From: Nostoc sp. GT001
GTDB lineage: Bacteria > Cyanobacteriota > Cyanobacteriia > Cyanobacteriales > Nostocaceae
Length of the DNA stretch: 14,158 nt
Assembly (NCBI RefSeq): GCF_030382115.1
Contig: NZ_JAUDRJ010000003.1
Span: forward strand, 5,489,311 to 5,503,468
Reading direction: 5' to 3'
The translations under genes were made by a program, and so were the position numbers. Positions 1-7,465 of the stretch are shown here, in pieces; position 1 is the first letter of the stretch; the number at the start of each line of letters is the position of its first letter. Below the pieces are notes generated by a model, which made no database searches, was not told the origin of the DNA, and saw nothing but the letters and a program-made list of their open reading frames with translations.

Positions 1-51
1 GTACTTATAACTGGTACATCTTATAGTAGTAATTCACCGATCGCATCTTGG

Positions 52-444
52 ATGGATCGTAGGCAGAGACTCAACTATATAAATGTATACGCTTATACAG
101 CACCCGATGAATTTGTCCCATTCCGCCCATTTATTCTGCGACTGGCTATTAACAAGAGTGCTGGTAGAGTGACAGTGACCAGAAAAGGACAAGTCTGCCG
201 AGGTCTGAATTTGTTGTGGGATTTCGAGTTAACTGTATTACCAAAAGAAATCTTAGACTTTCTTCCCTGGATAGTTAACTTAGTTGAGGCCCATGATAAA
301 GGTTCGCCTTTGTTGCTAGAATCACCACCCCATTCATTTGAATTAAACGTGTCAGAGGTGGGGTTATTTAATAACGCTTGGACTGAAAAAGCTTGGCTTT
401 TGGCAAATCCGACCATATTCCCTAATAGTAGTCTGTCAAGTTGA
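52..444 (+). CDS. Hypothetical protein, about 130 aa, possibly 5'-truncated by the window edge
   Basis: I do not recognise this protein. It is soluble-looking, has no signal peptide or membrane segment, and contains a Trp/Phe-rich core (LLWDFEL near residue 55, FLPWIV near 70) with an acidic-aliphatic C-terminal half. The ATG at 52 has no visible ribosome binding site, and the reading frame stays open with no stop and no alternative start back to base 1. The true start may therefore lie outside the window. The minus-strand frame opposite is also open but looks like a shadow. The gene lies 89 bases upstream of the aldo/keto reductase on the same strand. No function can be assigned. Confidence 0.6.
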   Translation: MDRRQRLNYINVYAYTAPDEFVPFRPFILRLAINKSAGRVTVTRKGQVCRGLNLLWDFELTVLPKEILDFLPWIVNLVEAHDKGSPLLLESPPHSFELNVSEVGLFNNAWTEKAWLLANPTIFPNSSLSS

Positions 445-533
445 AATTATTCTAACTATCTCAAATTTTCACGAATGATTTCGGACTGCTATATATGCCT
501 GATAATTAATAAGGCAATCTACAAATAGCAAAG

Positions 534-1541
534 ATGCAGACTCTCCAAAAACTCTCACTTCCAAGCATGGGCTGTGGTACTTGGGCTTGGGGCAACCAAC
601 TGCTTTGGGGATATGACGAAAGTATGGATGAGCAGTTGCAAGCCGTATTTAACCTTTGCGTAAGCAATGGTGTAACTTTATTTGATACAGGCGATTCTTA
701 CGGAACGGGGAGATTGAATGGTCGGAGTGAGTTGCTTCTGGGACGATTCAACCGAGAATATGTAGGTTCAGCCAAAGAAAATATTTGTATTGCAACTAAG
801 CTTGCTGCTTACCCCTGGAGATGGACGCGTCAATCAATGGTAAAGGCTTGCCAGTCATCTGCCCAACGCTTGGGAAGAAATGTCGATTTGGTACAAATGC
901 ATTGGTCAACAGCAAACTATGCGCCTTGGCAAGAGGAAGGACTTTTAGATGGTCTTGCCGATTTGTATGAACAAAGACTGGTCAAGGGCGTGGGATTATC
1001 CAATTATGGGCCGAAACGGCTGATGAGAGTGCAGAAAAAATTCGCCGAACGAGGCGTTCCGATTACAACTCTGCAAGTTCAATATTCTCTGTTGTCTACA
1101 TATCCTGTCACTCAACTCAAGCTCAAAGACCTTTGTGATGAGTTAGACATTAAATTGATTGCCTACAGCCCTCTAGCTTTGGGACTACTGACAGGAAAAT
1201 ACTCTGAGCAAGGCCCTTTGCCTAAAGGCATTCGAGGTCTGTTATTTAAGCAAATATTATCAGGAATGCGTAGAGGCAAAGCGGCTTCTGCTGGTAAATC
1301 GCTTTTGGGATGTTTGCGAGAGGTAGCACAGTTCAGAAACAAAACTATGTCACAGGTAGCAATTAATTGGTGCATCTGTAAAGGAACTATTCCTATCCCT
1401 GGAGCAAAGAGCGTCGAACAAGCAAAGGAGAATCTTGGCGCGTTGGGTTGGCAATTAGACGCCAGTGAGATTGCAGAGTTAGATAAGGCGGCGGCAAATT
1501 CAGACAAAAAAATGGTACAAAATATCTTCCAAACTAAGTGA
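534..1541 (+). CDS. Aldo/keto reductase
   Basis: NAD(P)H-dependent oxidoreductase of the aldo/keto reductase superfamily, a soluble (beta/alpha)8 barrel of 335 aa, which is usual length. The catalytic tetrad is visible: Asp51 and Tyr56 in LFDTGDSYG, Lys89 in IATKL and His123 in VQMHW. GVGLSNYGP (152-160) and the cofactor-phosphate-binding stretch IPIPGAKSVEQAKEN (286-300) complete the family signature. The N-terminal MGCGTWAWG is reminiscent of the plant chloroplast/cyanobacterial At1g06690-like subgroup (from memory). Substrate cannot be told. The ATG at 534 starts just before the first barrel strand, so the start is plausible. The next gene follows after 130 bases, so co-transcription is possible but not shown. 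Confidence 0.9.
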   Translation: MQTLQKLSLPSMGCGTWAWGNQLLWGYDESMDEQLQAVFNLCVSNGVTLFDTGDSYGTGRLNGRSELLLGRFNREYVGSAKENICIATKLAAYPWRWTRQSMVKACQSSAQRLGRNVDLVQMHWSTANYAPWQEEGLLDGLADLYEQRLVKGVGLSNYGPKRLMRVQKKFAERGVPITTLQVQYSLLSTYPVTQLKLKDLCDELDIKLIAYSPLALGLLTGKYSEQGPLPKGIRGLLFKQILSGMRRGKAASAGKSLLGCLREVAQFRNKTMSQVAINWCICKGTIPIPGAKSVEQAKENLGALGWQLDASEIAELDKAAANSDKKMVQNIFQTK

Positions 1542-1671
1542 AATTTCAACGTTGCTGAATTTGAATATGAATCATTGCAAAATAATTACTAATTCATAAT
1601 GGACTACGTCTTACTGCGCTAACCTCATTCATAATTAGGCGTAAATCACGTAATTTTATACAATCCCGAAA

Positions 1672-2532
1672 ATGCGAGCGAAAATAAGAGATACAGAGAT
1701 TTTCTTTGATGTGGAAGGTTCTGCATTAGTGGTGGATGGCGCGAGCATCTGCTCTAAACCTGTCGCCTTTCTAATTCACGGGGGGCCTGGTGCGGATCAT
1801 ACTTCCTTCAAACCAACCTTCTCGACTTTAAGCCAAAAACTTCAACTAGTCTATTTTGACCATCGCGGTCAAGGAAGGTCTGCACGTGGACCTAAAGAAA
1901 CCTATACTTTAGACAATAATGTTGAAGATATGGAAGCGTTGCGCCAACACCTTGGTCTGGACAAAATCGTTGTGATTGGTGGTTCTTACGGTGGTATGGT
2001 GGCTCTGACTTATGCAGTCCGCTATCCTCAGAATGTCTCTCATCTGATTGTGATTGCCACGGCAGCCCATAGTGGATTTTTAGAACGGGCTAAGGAAATC
2101 CTCGCATCGAAGGGAACTGAAGAACAAAAAACAAGCGCTCAACGACTTTGGGATGGAAATTTTGAAAATGAGGAACAGCTAAGACAGTATTTTCAAGTGT
2201 TGGGATCAATGTATTCGCTAAAATATAATCCCACCACCTCAGCCATTGCTTGGCAGCGAAATATTCTCTCAGTTGATGCGATTAATGTTGCTTTTGGCGG
2301 TTTCCTCCGCAACTACAATATTCTTGACCAGTTACACAAAATTACCGCACCTACTTTAGTGATTGCAGGTCGGCATGACTGGATTTGCGCCCCAGAATTT
2401 TCTGAGGAAATTGCTCAGGCAATTCCTAATGCAGATTTGAGAATTTTTGAGAATAGCAGTCATTTAATCCGCGCAGATGAGCCTGAAGCACTTTTGGATG
2501 CGATCGCGGGTTTCTTGGTTTACAAACGTTAG
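1672..2532 (+). CDS. Alpha/beta hydrolase, proline iminopeptidase-like (S33 family)
   Basis: A 286-aa alpha/beta-hydrolase-fold enzyme, predicted cytoplasmic (no signal peptide). HGGPG (36-40) is the oxyanion-hole motif typical of prolyl iminopeptidases. It is followed by FDHRGQGRS (62-70) and the nucleophile elbow GGSYGG with Ser105. The remaining triad members are Asp236 in GRHDWICAPE and His264 in SSHLIRADEPE. A helical cap lies at roughly 135-220. Proteins of this type cleave N-terminal proline or hydrolyse other small amides and esters; which one cannot be decided here. No strong Shine-Dalgarno precedes the ATG, but the first strand begins directly after it, which supports this start. 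The gene ends just after a HIP1 octamer (2500-2507). Confidence 0.88.
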   Translation: MRAKIRDTEIFFDVEGSALVVDGASICSKPVAFLIHGGPGADHTSFKPTFSTLSQKLQLVYFDHRGQGRSARGPKETYTLDNNVEDMEALRQHLGLDKIVVIGGSYGGMVALTYAVRYPQNVSHLIVIATAAHSGFLERAKEILASKGTEEQKTSAQRLWDGNFENEEQLRQYFQVLGSMYSLKYNPTTSAIAWQRNILSVDAINVAFGGFLRNYNILDQLHKITAPTLVIAGRHDWICAPEFSEEIAQAIPNADLRIFENSSHLIRADEPEALLDAIAGFLVYKR

Positions 2533-2786
2533 ATCAATTCGTAACACCCTTACTCTGGATTTATCACAAAGCCTGAGAAAAAAGGAGTCAAAAACTGCCA
2601 AAATAACTATTAAATGATTAAGTCAAACCTTTATACAACTTGGAATATGAAGCGCGTTTCGTTTTTAATAAGAAATGCAGATACTAAGTATCATCAAGTT
2701 TATGAAGTATATTCTCAATAGGGCCTAAAACAATCTTATTAAGTCTTATTTATTGACAAATAGTTAAGCGTAGGCGTAGCCCGCAC

Positions 2787-2854
2787 TTCTCTACGAGACG
2801 CTGCGCGAACGGCTGCGCCCTTCTCTACGAGAGGCTGCGCCAACGGCTACGCTC
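2787..2854. repeat. Tandem 34-base GC-rich repeat (TCTCTACGAGA family)
   Basis: Two adjacent 34-base units, 2787-2820 and 2821-2854, match at 30 of 34 positions. Each starts with TTCTCTACGAGA and continues into a GC-rich GCTGCG.. AACGGCT core. The same 12-base core occurs in reverse complement at 5891-5902 and 5966-5977, between mysC and mysD. This shows that it is a dispersed family in this genome. Repeats of this appearance are familiar from Nostoc and Anabaena chromosomes. There is no coding function in it. Confidence 0.8.
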
Positions 2855-3043
2855 AGTGACCATCGTAGACATCGCTTGGAGTCTTGGAAACTAAACCAAA
2901 CGAGAAATGCTGATTTTTTCGTTGGTTATTAACGTTGGTTGCGATCAAAAGTAATTTAGATACGTTTGCCCTGGTAAATCGGGTATATCAACTCTTGAAA
3001 TGAAAAACACAATACGTGATGATCGTACAGACTATCCCTGCGG

Positions 3044-3080
3044 TTGATCAAAAGCCCAAAGTCAGTATAGTACATATGTA
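3044..3080 (+). promoter_or_regulatory. Candidate sigma-70-type promoter with overlapping palindrome, upstream of the transporter gene
   Basis: A -35-like TTGATC (3044-3049) and a -10-like TATAGT (3066-3071) are separated by 16 bases. This would start a transcript near 3078 and give a leader of about 40 bases before the ATG at 3121. A perfect 10-base palindrome, TACATATGTA (3071-3080), sits over the predicted start site and could be a repressor operator. This is pattern matching only; AT-rich DNA yields such matches by chance. Confidence 0.35.
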
Positions 3081-3120
3081 TGATGCGTAAATCCTAATTA
3101 TTTTCTTAAATACTAGATTT

Positions 3121-4567
3121 ATGGATTCGTCTCAAATTGAAACAGGTGCATCTCTTTCTATAGAAATTGCTCAGATTGCTTCACCATCAACAACACTCTC
3201 TCCTACCTCAACATTCAGCCCTCGTATTTCTAAAGATGGTATTCGCAGGAGTTTGAGGGCTTCTACTGTCGATGGTGTTTTCGCAGCAGTTTTCTCTATT
3301 GGTACTGGCGGAATTTTGCTAGGTAATTTCTTGGTGGGGTTGGATGCCAGTCCAGTAGTATTTGGCATGGTGAGTTCTATCCCCATGTTGGTGAATCTCT
3401 TTCAGCCGATGGGTGCTTATTTGTCTGAACGCAGCACTAGCCGCTTTCAGTATTCCCTTCGCACTCATGGGATTGGTCGGCTACTATGGCTGATTTTAGT
3501 AATTGGCATTGTTAGCTTTAGTTGGGGAGGGCTGAATTCCAATCAATTAGTGATATTGTCGCTTTTGATTCTCGTATGCAGCCATTTGTTAGGAGGACTA
3601 GGAGCCGCATCTTGGTTGAGTTGGATAGCAATGTTAGTCCCACGGCAATTACGAGGTAGATATTTCGGGCTACGCAATAGCCTTGCTAAGTTAACCGAGT
3701 TGGTCGGTTTGCCAATAGCTCGGTCTAGCTGTATCACATTGGTACGGGGGGCCTATCCAAGGTTATGGGGTGATTTTGCTCTTAGGCATTATCTTTGGAA
3801 TTGTAAGCTTGGGGTGTCAGTATTTTCAGGTTGATATAAATCCTCAATTAAAAAATACTTATTATGCTAACTCATCTCAAACCAGTGAGATTCAGTCAGA
3901 CTCCGCAGCAAATGAACCTAGTGAGATATCTGAACCAATCTCTCTGCCGCAAATGCCAACTCCTCAAAACCAGATAGATAGCAGCATTTGGAAAAACTCT
4001 AATTTTTTCGTGTTTCTGCTTTATTTCGGCTCATGGACGTTTGCTGTTAATCTGAGTGCCCCGTTTTTTAATCTCTACTTGCTAGATACGCTGAACCTGG
4101 ATGTGAGTTGGGTAACTTTCTACAATAGCCTGCGAGCAGGGGCACACATGCTAATGCTCATCGTGTGGGGTAGATTAGCAGATAAAATAGGCAATCGTCC
4201 AATTCTAATTTCTACTGGAATTCTAATTGCAGTCATACCTTGGCTGTGGCTGAAGATGGGTTCTAGCCCTATCGATCTCTGGCTATGGTTGCCGCTGTTA
4301 CACATTTTTATTGGAGCTAATTGGGGAGGAGTTGACTTGTGTAACAACAATCTTCAGATAGAAATTGCACCAGTCAAAAATCAGTCTATCTATTTTGCAA
4401 CAGCAGCAGCTGTCGCTGGAGCAAGTGGTGCTTTAGGAGCAACTATCGGTGGCTTCATCGCTCAATTTGCTGGGTCTTTTGGCATAGCAGAAGTATTTAT
4501 TGTATCTGGTGTATTACGATTAGCTTCACTTGTGCCACTCATTTCTAAAAAAGATTTGGGTAGTTAG
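3121..4567 (+). pseudogene. MFS-type transporter, split by a one-base frameshift
   Basis: Two overlapping frames, 3121-3834 and a GTG-started 3770-4567, together encode one major facilitator superfamily-like permease. The first frame gives about 200 good residues: a Ser/Thr-rich cytoplasmic N-terminus, then helices near 53-72, 78-98, 119-137 and 142-163, and RGRYFGLRNS (178-187). It then turns into an unlikely tail after LPIA. Dropping the extra C at 3721 joins LPIA to GLAVSHWYGGPIQGYG and the next helix without a gap. This restores a 481-aa protein with a polar central loop, rich in Ser, Glu, Gln and Pro, between the two halves. The full span is 1447 bases, that is 3n+1. The second half has several more helices and the loop WGRLADKIGNRP, which matches the classic MFS loop pattern. 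Either this is a real inactivating mutation or a sequencing error. Substrate unknown; the gene converges on mysD with 92 bases between them. Confidence 0.82.
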
Positions 4568-4659
4568 GATGAAATTTCTTTGTTACGGATATGAAAAAAT
4601 AATTTTGTATTCAACCTGGAGATTTATCCACCTATAGGAAGAACTGCTAACTTACATCT

Positions 4660-5700
4660 TTATTTTACAGTTTTATTACTCCCCAAGGTTTCATTGATAG
4701 CCGTCATTAATAACTCATTTACAGAGATTCCCGCTGCCTTTGCCATACAGGAAATTACGCTTTTGGGGGCAAAAGAACAATACAACCCGGCTTCTAAAAA
4801 CCAAGGTTGCCCCTTTGGGTCGATGCGGAAGTCAAATAAACTGTAGTGGCGACAACCCAAAGCTTGATGACACTTCTTAGCCACTTGCTGAACCTTTTGG
4901 GTAATCGGGTCGTTAGGGTCTACCATCCAAGCTTTGATATTATCTTTAGCGGCACAATCCAAGTTGCCATCGTCCGTTTGTTTGAGTTTATCAGCAAAGT
5001 TGCGGATGGGTTTATCGTGGGGGTCTACCTGATACTCTTCAAGGGGTAAACCCACTAGCTCGCCGTCTTTGACAATAATGCCACATCTGACTTCTCGACC
5101 GAGCTCGATAAATTCTTCTACAATGACCTCCGAAGCATATTCAAATGCTTGCTTGAGAGCAGCGTCATATTCAGTAGCCTCTTTGACTAAGGCTATCCCT
5201 AAAGAGTTATCGGAACTTACGGGTTTAACGATCGCTGGAGGTGTAATTGTTGGAACGTCTCCTTGGCGAAGCAGTTCTCCACGAGGCACTTTTACCCCTG
5301 CGGCTTCAACAATTGCTTTAGCTCTGCCTTTATGCGCTGCGATCGCCATGATATCTGGAGTATTGCCTACATAAGGGATCTTCAGCAGGTCAAATAGGGC
5401 GCGGTAGTGAGTCATTCCAGGAATACAAAACATTTGTGGTAACACGAGGTCAATGTTTTGCGCTGTTATAAACTCTATGGCATCAAACAGAGTCATCGGT
5501 TTGGTGTCAGCAATATCTTCAGGGCTGAGTGAGGGAGGAAATCGCCACTGGCGATCGGGTGTGATGTATGCGATCTGAAAGTCATAGTGCGATCGATCTG
5601 CCGTTGCCGCGAGACAGTCTTGGGCATAAAGGCGTGACAAATCACAGTAAAAATCATTATATGCAGACCCAACTAAATGAAGGATACGAAGTACTGGCAT
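4660..5700 (-). CDS. mysD: MysD, D-Ala-D-Ala ligase-like ATP-grasp enzyme of MAA biosynthesis
   Basis: Catalyses the last MAA step: ATP-dependent condensation of mycosporine-glycine with a second amino acid (often serine, threonine or glycine) to give a disubstituted imino-MAA such as shinorine, porphyra-334 or mycosporine-2-glycine. The 346-aa cytosolic protein has the D-Ala-D-Ala ligase order. It starts with an N-terminal domain ending in VGNTPDIMAIAAHKGRAK. The ATP-binding Lys159 is in AIVKPVSSDNSLG, the EE pair 195-196 in VIVEEFIELGREV, and Asp290 and Glu303 in SLFDFRID and WFLEAGLYC. The Asn usual after the last Glu in D-Ala-D-Ala ligases (ExN) is Gly305 here. AGGAAG lies about 8 bases before the ATG. 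It is the last mys gene, 308 bases after mysC, beyond a repeat element, so it may be expressed partly on its own. Specificity cannot be read from sequence. Confidence 0.92.
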   Translation of the reverse strand: MPVLRILHLVGSAYNDFYCDLSRLYAQDCLAATADRSHYDFQIAYITPDRQWRFPPSLSPEDIADTKPMTLFDAIEFITAQNIDLVLPQMFCIPGMTHYRALFDLLKIPYVGNTPDIMAIAAHKGRAKAIVEAAGVKVPRGELLRQGDVPTITPPAIVKPVSSDNSLGIALVKEATEYDAALKQAFEYASEVIVEEFIELGREVRCGIIVKDGELVGLPLEEYQVDPHDKPIRNFADKLKQTDDGNLDCAAKDNIKAWMVDPNDPITQKVQQVAKKCHQALGCRHYSLFDFRIDPKGQPWFLEAGLYCSFAPKSVISCMAKAAGISVNELLMTAINETLGSNKTVK

Positions 5701-5764
5701 AATTTATCTTCCTATGTAGTATTAGAATTTATATGGACGTTCTCAGCTGAGTGGGCTATGAGAA

Positions 5765-5788
5765 CCCCACCCCGCAAGCGAGGAGGGG
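5765..5788. terminator. Imperfect GC-rich hairpin between mysC and mysD
   Basis: CCCCACC (5765-5771) pairs with GGAGGGG (5782-5788) except for one A-A mismatch. The intervening bases can form a further short CG stem. On the minus strand, the direction of mys transcription, it is followed by only a weak pyrimidine stretch. It could therefore be an attenuator or a processing site rather than a full terminator. It lies 65-88 bases upstream of the mysD start. Confidence 0.35.
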
Positions 5789-5812
5789 CTATGATCTACT
5801 GAATTATTCTTC

Positions 5813-6006
5813 AATTACGAATTACGAACTTGTACTGAGCGTCTTGCCCTGAGCGTATCGCTAAAGCGAAAGCTCCGCTAACGCGTAGCGTCTCGTAGAG
5901 AAGCCGTTGGCGTGGTAACAGAGCCTGTCCTGAGCGTAGCCGAAGGGCGTAGTCGAAGTGCAGCCTCTCGTAGAGAAGGGAGCCGAAGTATTACGAATTA
6001 CGAATT
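5813..6006. repeat. Dispersed repeat element bracketed by 15-base direct repeats, between mysC and mysD
   Basis: The bracket ATTACGAATTACGAA occurs at 5814-5828 and again, identically, at 5990-6004, each itself a doubled ATTACGA. The roughly 160 bases between are GC-rich. They contain two copies of TCTCGTAGAGAA (5891-5902, 5966-5977), the reverse complement of the core at 2787/2821. They also contain CTGAGCGTA segments and a TCCTGAGCGTAGCCGAAG segment (from 5929). The right bracket touches the mysC stop codon (6009-6011). The structure looks like insertion of a mobile or expanding repeat into the mysC-mysD spacer. There is no transposase. Confidence 0.75.
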
Positions 6007-6008
6007 AT

Positions 6009-7406
6009 TTAATCGCCACCTAATTCCACCAGTTTGCCAATATTGAAGTCTATTTTTACCCATCCTTTGAGTTGTTGGAGATTCTTCAGCAAAAGCAAGG
6101 GAATCTGCCAATGATGCAAAGTCAAAAATGGTATGGGGTCATCAAGACTGTAAATAGCATCAGTGCCCCGCACTAGAGTATTAACCGATGTTTGCAATTG
6201 TTTCCAAGAACGAATACCAGTTAGTCGCCAGATTTCGTGATATAGGAAGTAAGTGGGCTTGCTACTTGCTAGGGGTTCCAGAGGTGCAGCTAGGGGAGTT
6301 TTACCAAGATAAGCGTCTGCAACACCGGGGTGATTGTAGAACATTGTAATTGCCGAATGGGTACGGGGATTGCATTCAATGGCGTAAACTGTACCGTCTT
6401 CAGCTTGGATAAAGTCGAAAGAAACTTGCCCAGTTAAAGCCAAACTCTTGACGAAGTGTTGCACCCATTGACGGATTTGGGGATTTTCGACGTTTTCATA
6501 GTTGATTTGAAACGCAGAAGAGTTTGAACAACAATGCAATCTTAATTCCCCATCCCGCACTGTACTATGTGTGCATAATTCCTTACCAGGAATAAACTCT
6601 TGCATAATCCAAGGTTTTTCTGGACTGATAGGTAAACTGTTGACAAAGGCTGCTGTCTCTTCTGGGGTGTCGCAGGGAAGTTTGGTTAAATTTAAACGGC
6701 GAACGGAGTCGTAATCAATACTTTTAAGAATATATTTGCGGGTTTCTTGACTAAAATCGAAATTGATAACTTGTTGAGGATCTGTGATTTTAAACGATTT
6801 GGGGACAGATAAACCAAGCGATCGCGCCCGATCGGTAAAGGCAAATTTATCATCCAACATCTTGGTTATATCTGGATCGAAGTGGAAAACTTCGCAGTAT
6901 TCTGATAATACAGGCTTTGCTAAAGAGTCATAATAGCTAGCTACAGGACTGCATACAGGAACATAAACGTCAACCTTTTCTTGCTTGACAATTTCTACTA
7001 GCGCCTGGATATAGCCTTCTGGATCTTCTTGTGGAGCCGGAACCGTATAAAAACGACTTACCGCCTTTGAAAATCTATGACCAGACAACCAGTATTTGTT
7101 ACCTTCAATCAAAATAACTCTGTGTCCTGCGGCATGGAAAGAGCGAGCAAGTTGCAATGCTTTAGTCATCTTGGCTCCACTTACCAAGATAGTCTGAGGA
7201 TGAGCAGCTACGACAGCTTTTTTCGTAAACGGCGAACTCACAATGCCCCACAGCAAAGATATCAATACTATCAAAGCATTGAACGGCAAGGCTATTAGTA
7301 ATAATGTCAGAGTACCGAGAGTCTTGAATAGAGCTACTACCTTTACCTTAACACCCGTTGATGAGGTTGGGGATTGAGGCAGAGATAAAGAAATTGATTG
7401 TGCCAT
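6009..7406 (-). CDS. mysC: MysC, ATP-grasp ligase making mycosporine-glycine
   Basis: Joins glycine to 4-deoxygadusol with ATP to form mycosporine-glycine. The 465-aa protein opens with a strongly hydrophobic stretch at about 28-58, which could anchor it in the membrane. A Rossmann-like pre-ATP-grasp domain follows (ILVSGAKMTKALQLARSF, 73-90). The ATP-grasp domain has Lys228 in YILKSIDYDSVRR, Glu270 in IMQEFIPGKELC, GQVSFDF (326-332) and the metal-binding Glu344/Asn346 in YAIECNPRTHSAI. Size and order fit cyanobacterial MysC. AAAGGA lies about 8 bases before the ATG, which supports this start. It is 59 bases downstream of mysB, with a perfect hairpin in that gap. Its stop codon abuts the repeat element that separates it from mysD. 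Confidence 0.93.
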   Translation of the reverse strand: MAQSISLSLPQSPTSSTGVKVKVVALFKTLGTLTLLLIALPFNALIVLISLLWGIVSSPFTKKAVVAAHPQTILVSGAKMTKALQLARSFHAAGHRVILIEGNKYWLSGHRFSKAVSRFYTVPAPQEDPEGYIQALVEIVKQEKVDVYVPVCSPVASYYDSLAKPVLSEYCEVFHFDPDITKMLDDKFAFTDRARSLGLSVPKSFKITDPQQVINFDFSQETRKYILKSIDYDSVRRLNLTKLPCDTPEETAAFVNSLPISPEKPWIMQEFIPGKELCTHSTVRDGELRLHCCSNSSAFQINYENVENPQIRQWVQHFVKSLALTGQVSFDFIQAEDGTVYAIECNPRTHSAITMFYNHPGVADAYLGKTPLAAPLEPLASSKPTYFLYHEIWRLTGIRSWKQLQTSVNTLVRGTDAIYSLDDPIPFLTLHHWQIPLLLLKNLQQLKGWVKIDFNIGKLVELGGD

Positions 7407-7426
7407 AAGTTTTTCCTTTGTGTTTA

Positions 7427-7459
7427 TTGTAGAGACGTTGCATTGTAACGTCTCTACAA
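7427..7459. repeat. Perfect 13-base inverted repeat in the mysB-mysC gap
   Basis: TTGTAGAGACGTT (7427-7439) is exactly complementary to AACGTCTCTACAA (7447-7459), with a 7-base loop. It occupies over half of the 59 bases between mysB and mysC. On neither strand does a T run follow, so it is not a standard terminator. I know sequences of this GTAGAGACGT type as abundant intergenic palindromes in Nostocales. In the mys mRNA it would form a strong stem just upstream of the mysC ribosome binding site, where it could affect mRNA stability or processing. Confidence 0.75.
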
Positions 7460-7465
7460 ACTTTG

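Larger units (their letters stand above)
2533..3120. other. Intergenic spacer, 588 bases, no gene seen
   Basis: No open frame with coding character is present between the hydrolase and the transporter remnant. The GC-rich island at about 2764-2855 is a dispersed-repeat block (listed separately) that stands out from AT-rich surroundings. The right end carries a candidate promoter for the transporter gene (listed separately). The stretch from 2533 to 2760 is AT-rich and I see nothing else in it. Confidence 0.6.

Noticed and set aside
93..416. Minus-strand open frame of 107 codons
   Set aside because: Opposite the 52-444 gene; the translation shows no domain or typical start and is best read as a shadow.
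1163..1549. Minus-strand open frame of 128 codons
   Set aside because: Antisense to the aldo/keto reductase, which has all its catalytic motifs.
4568..4659. Shared terminator between the convergent transporter and mysD
   Set aside because: No stem of useful length followed by a T run could be found on either strand.
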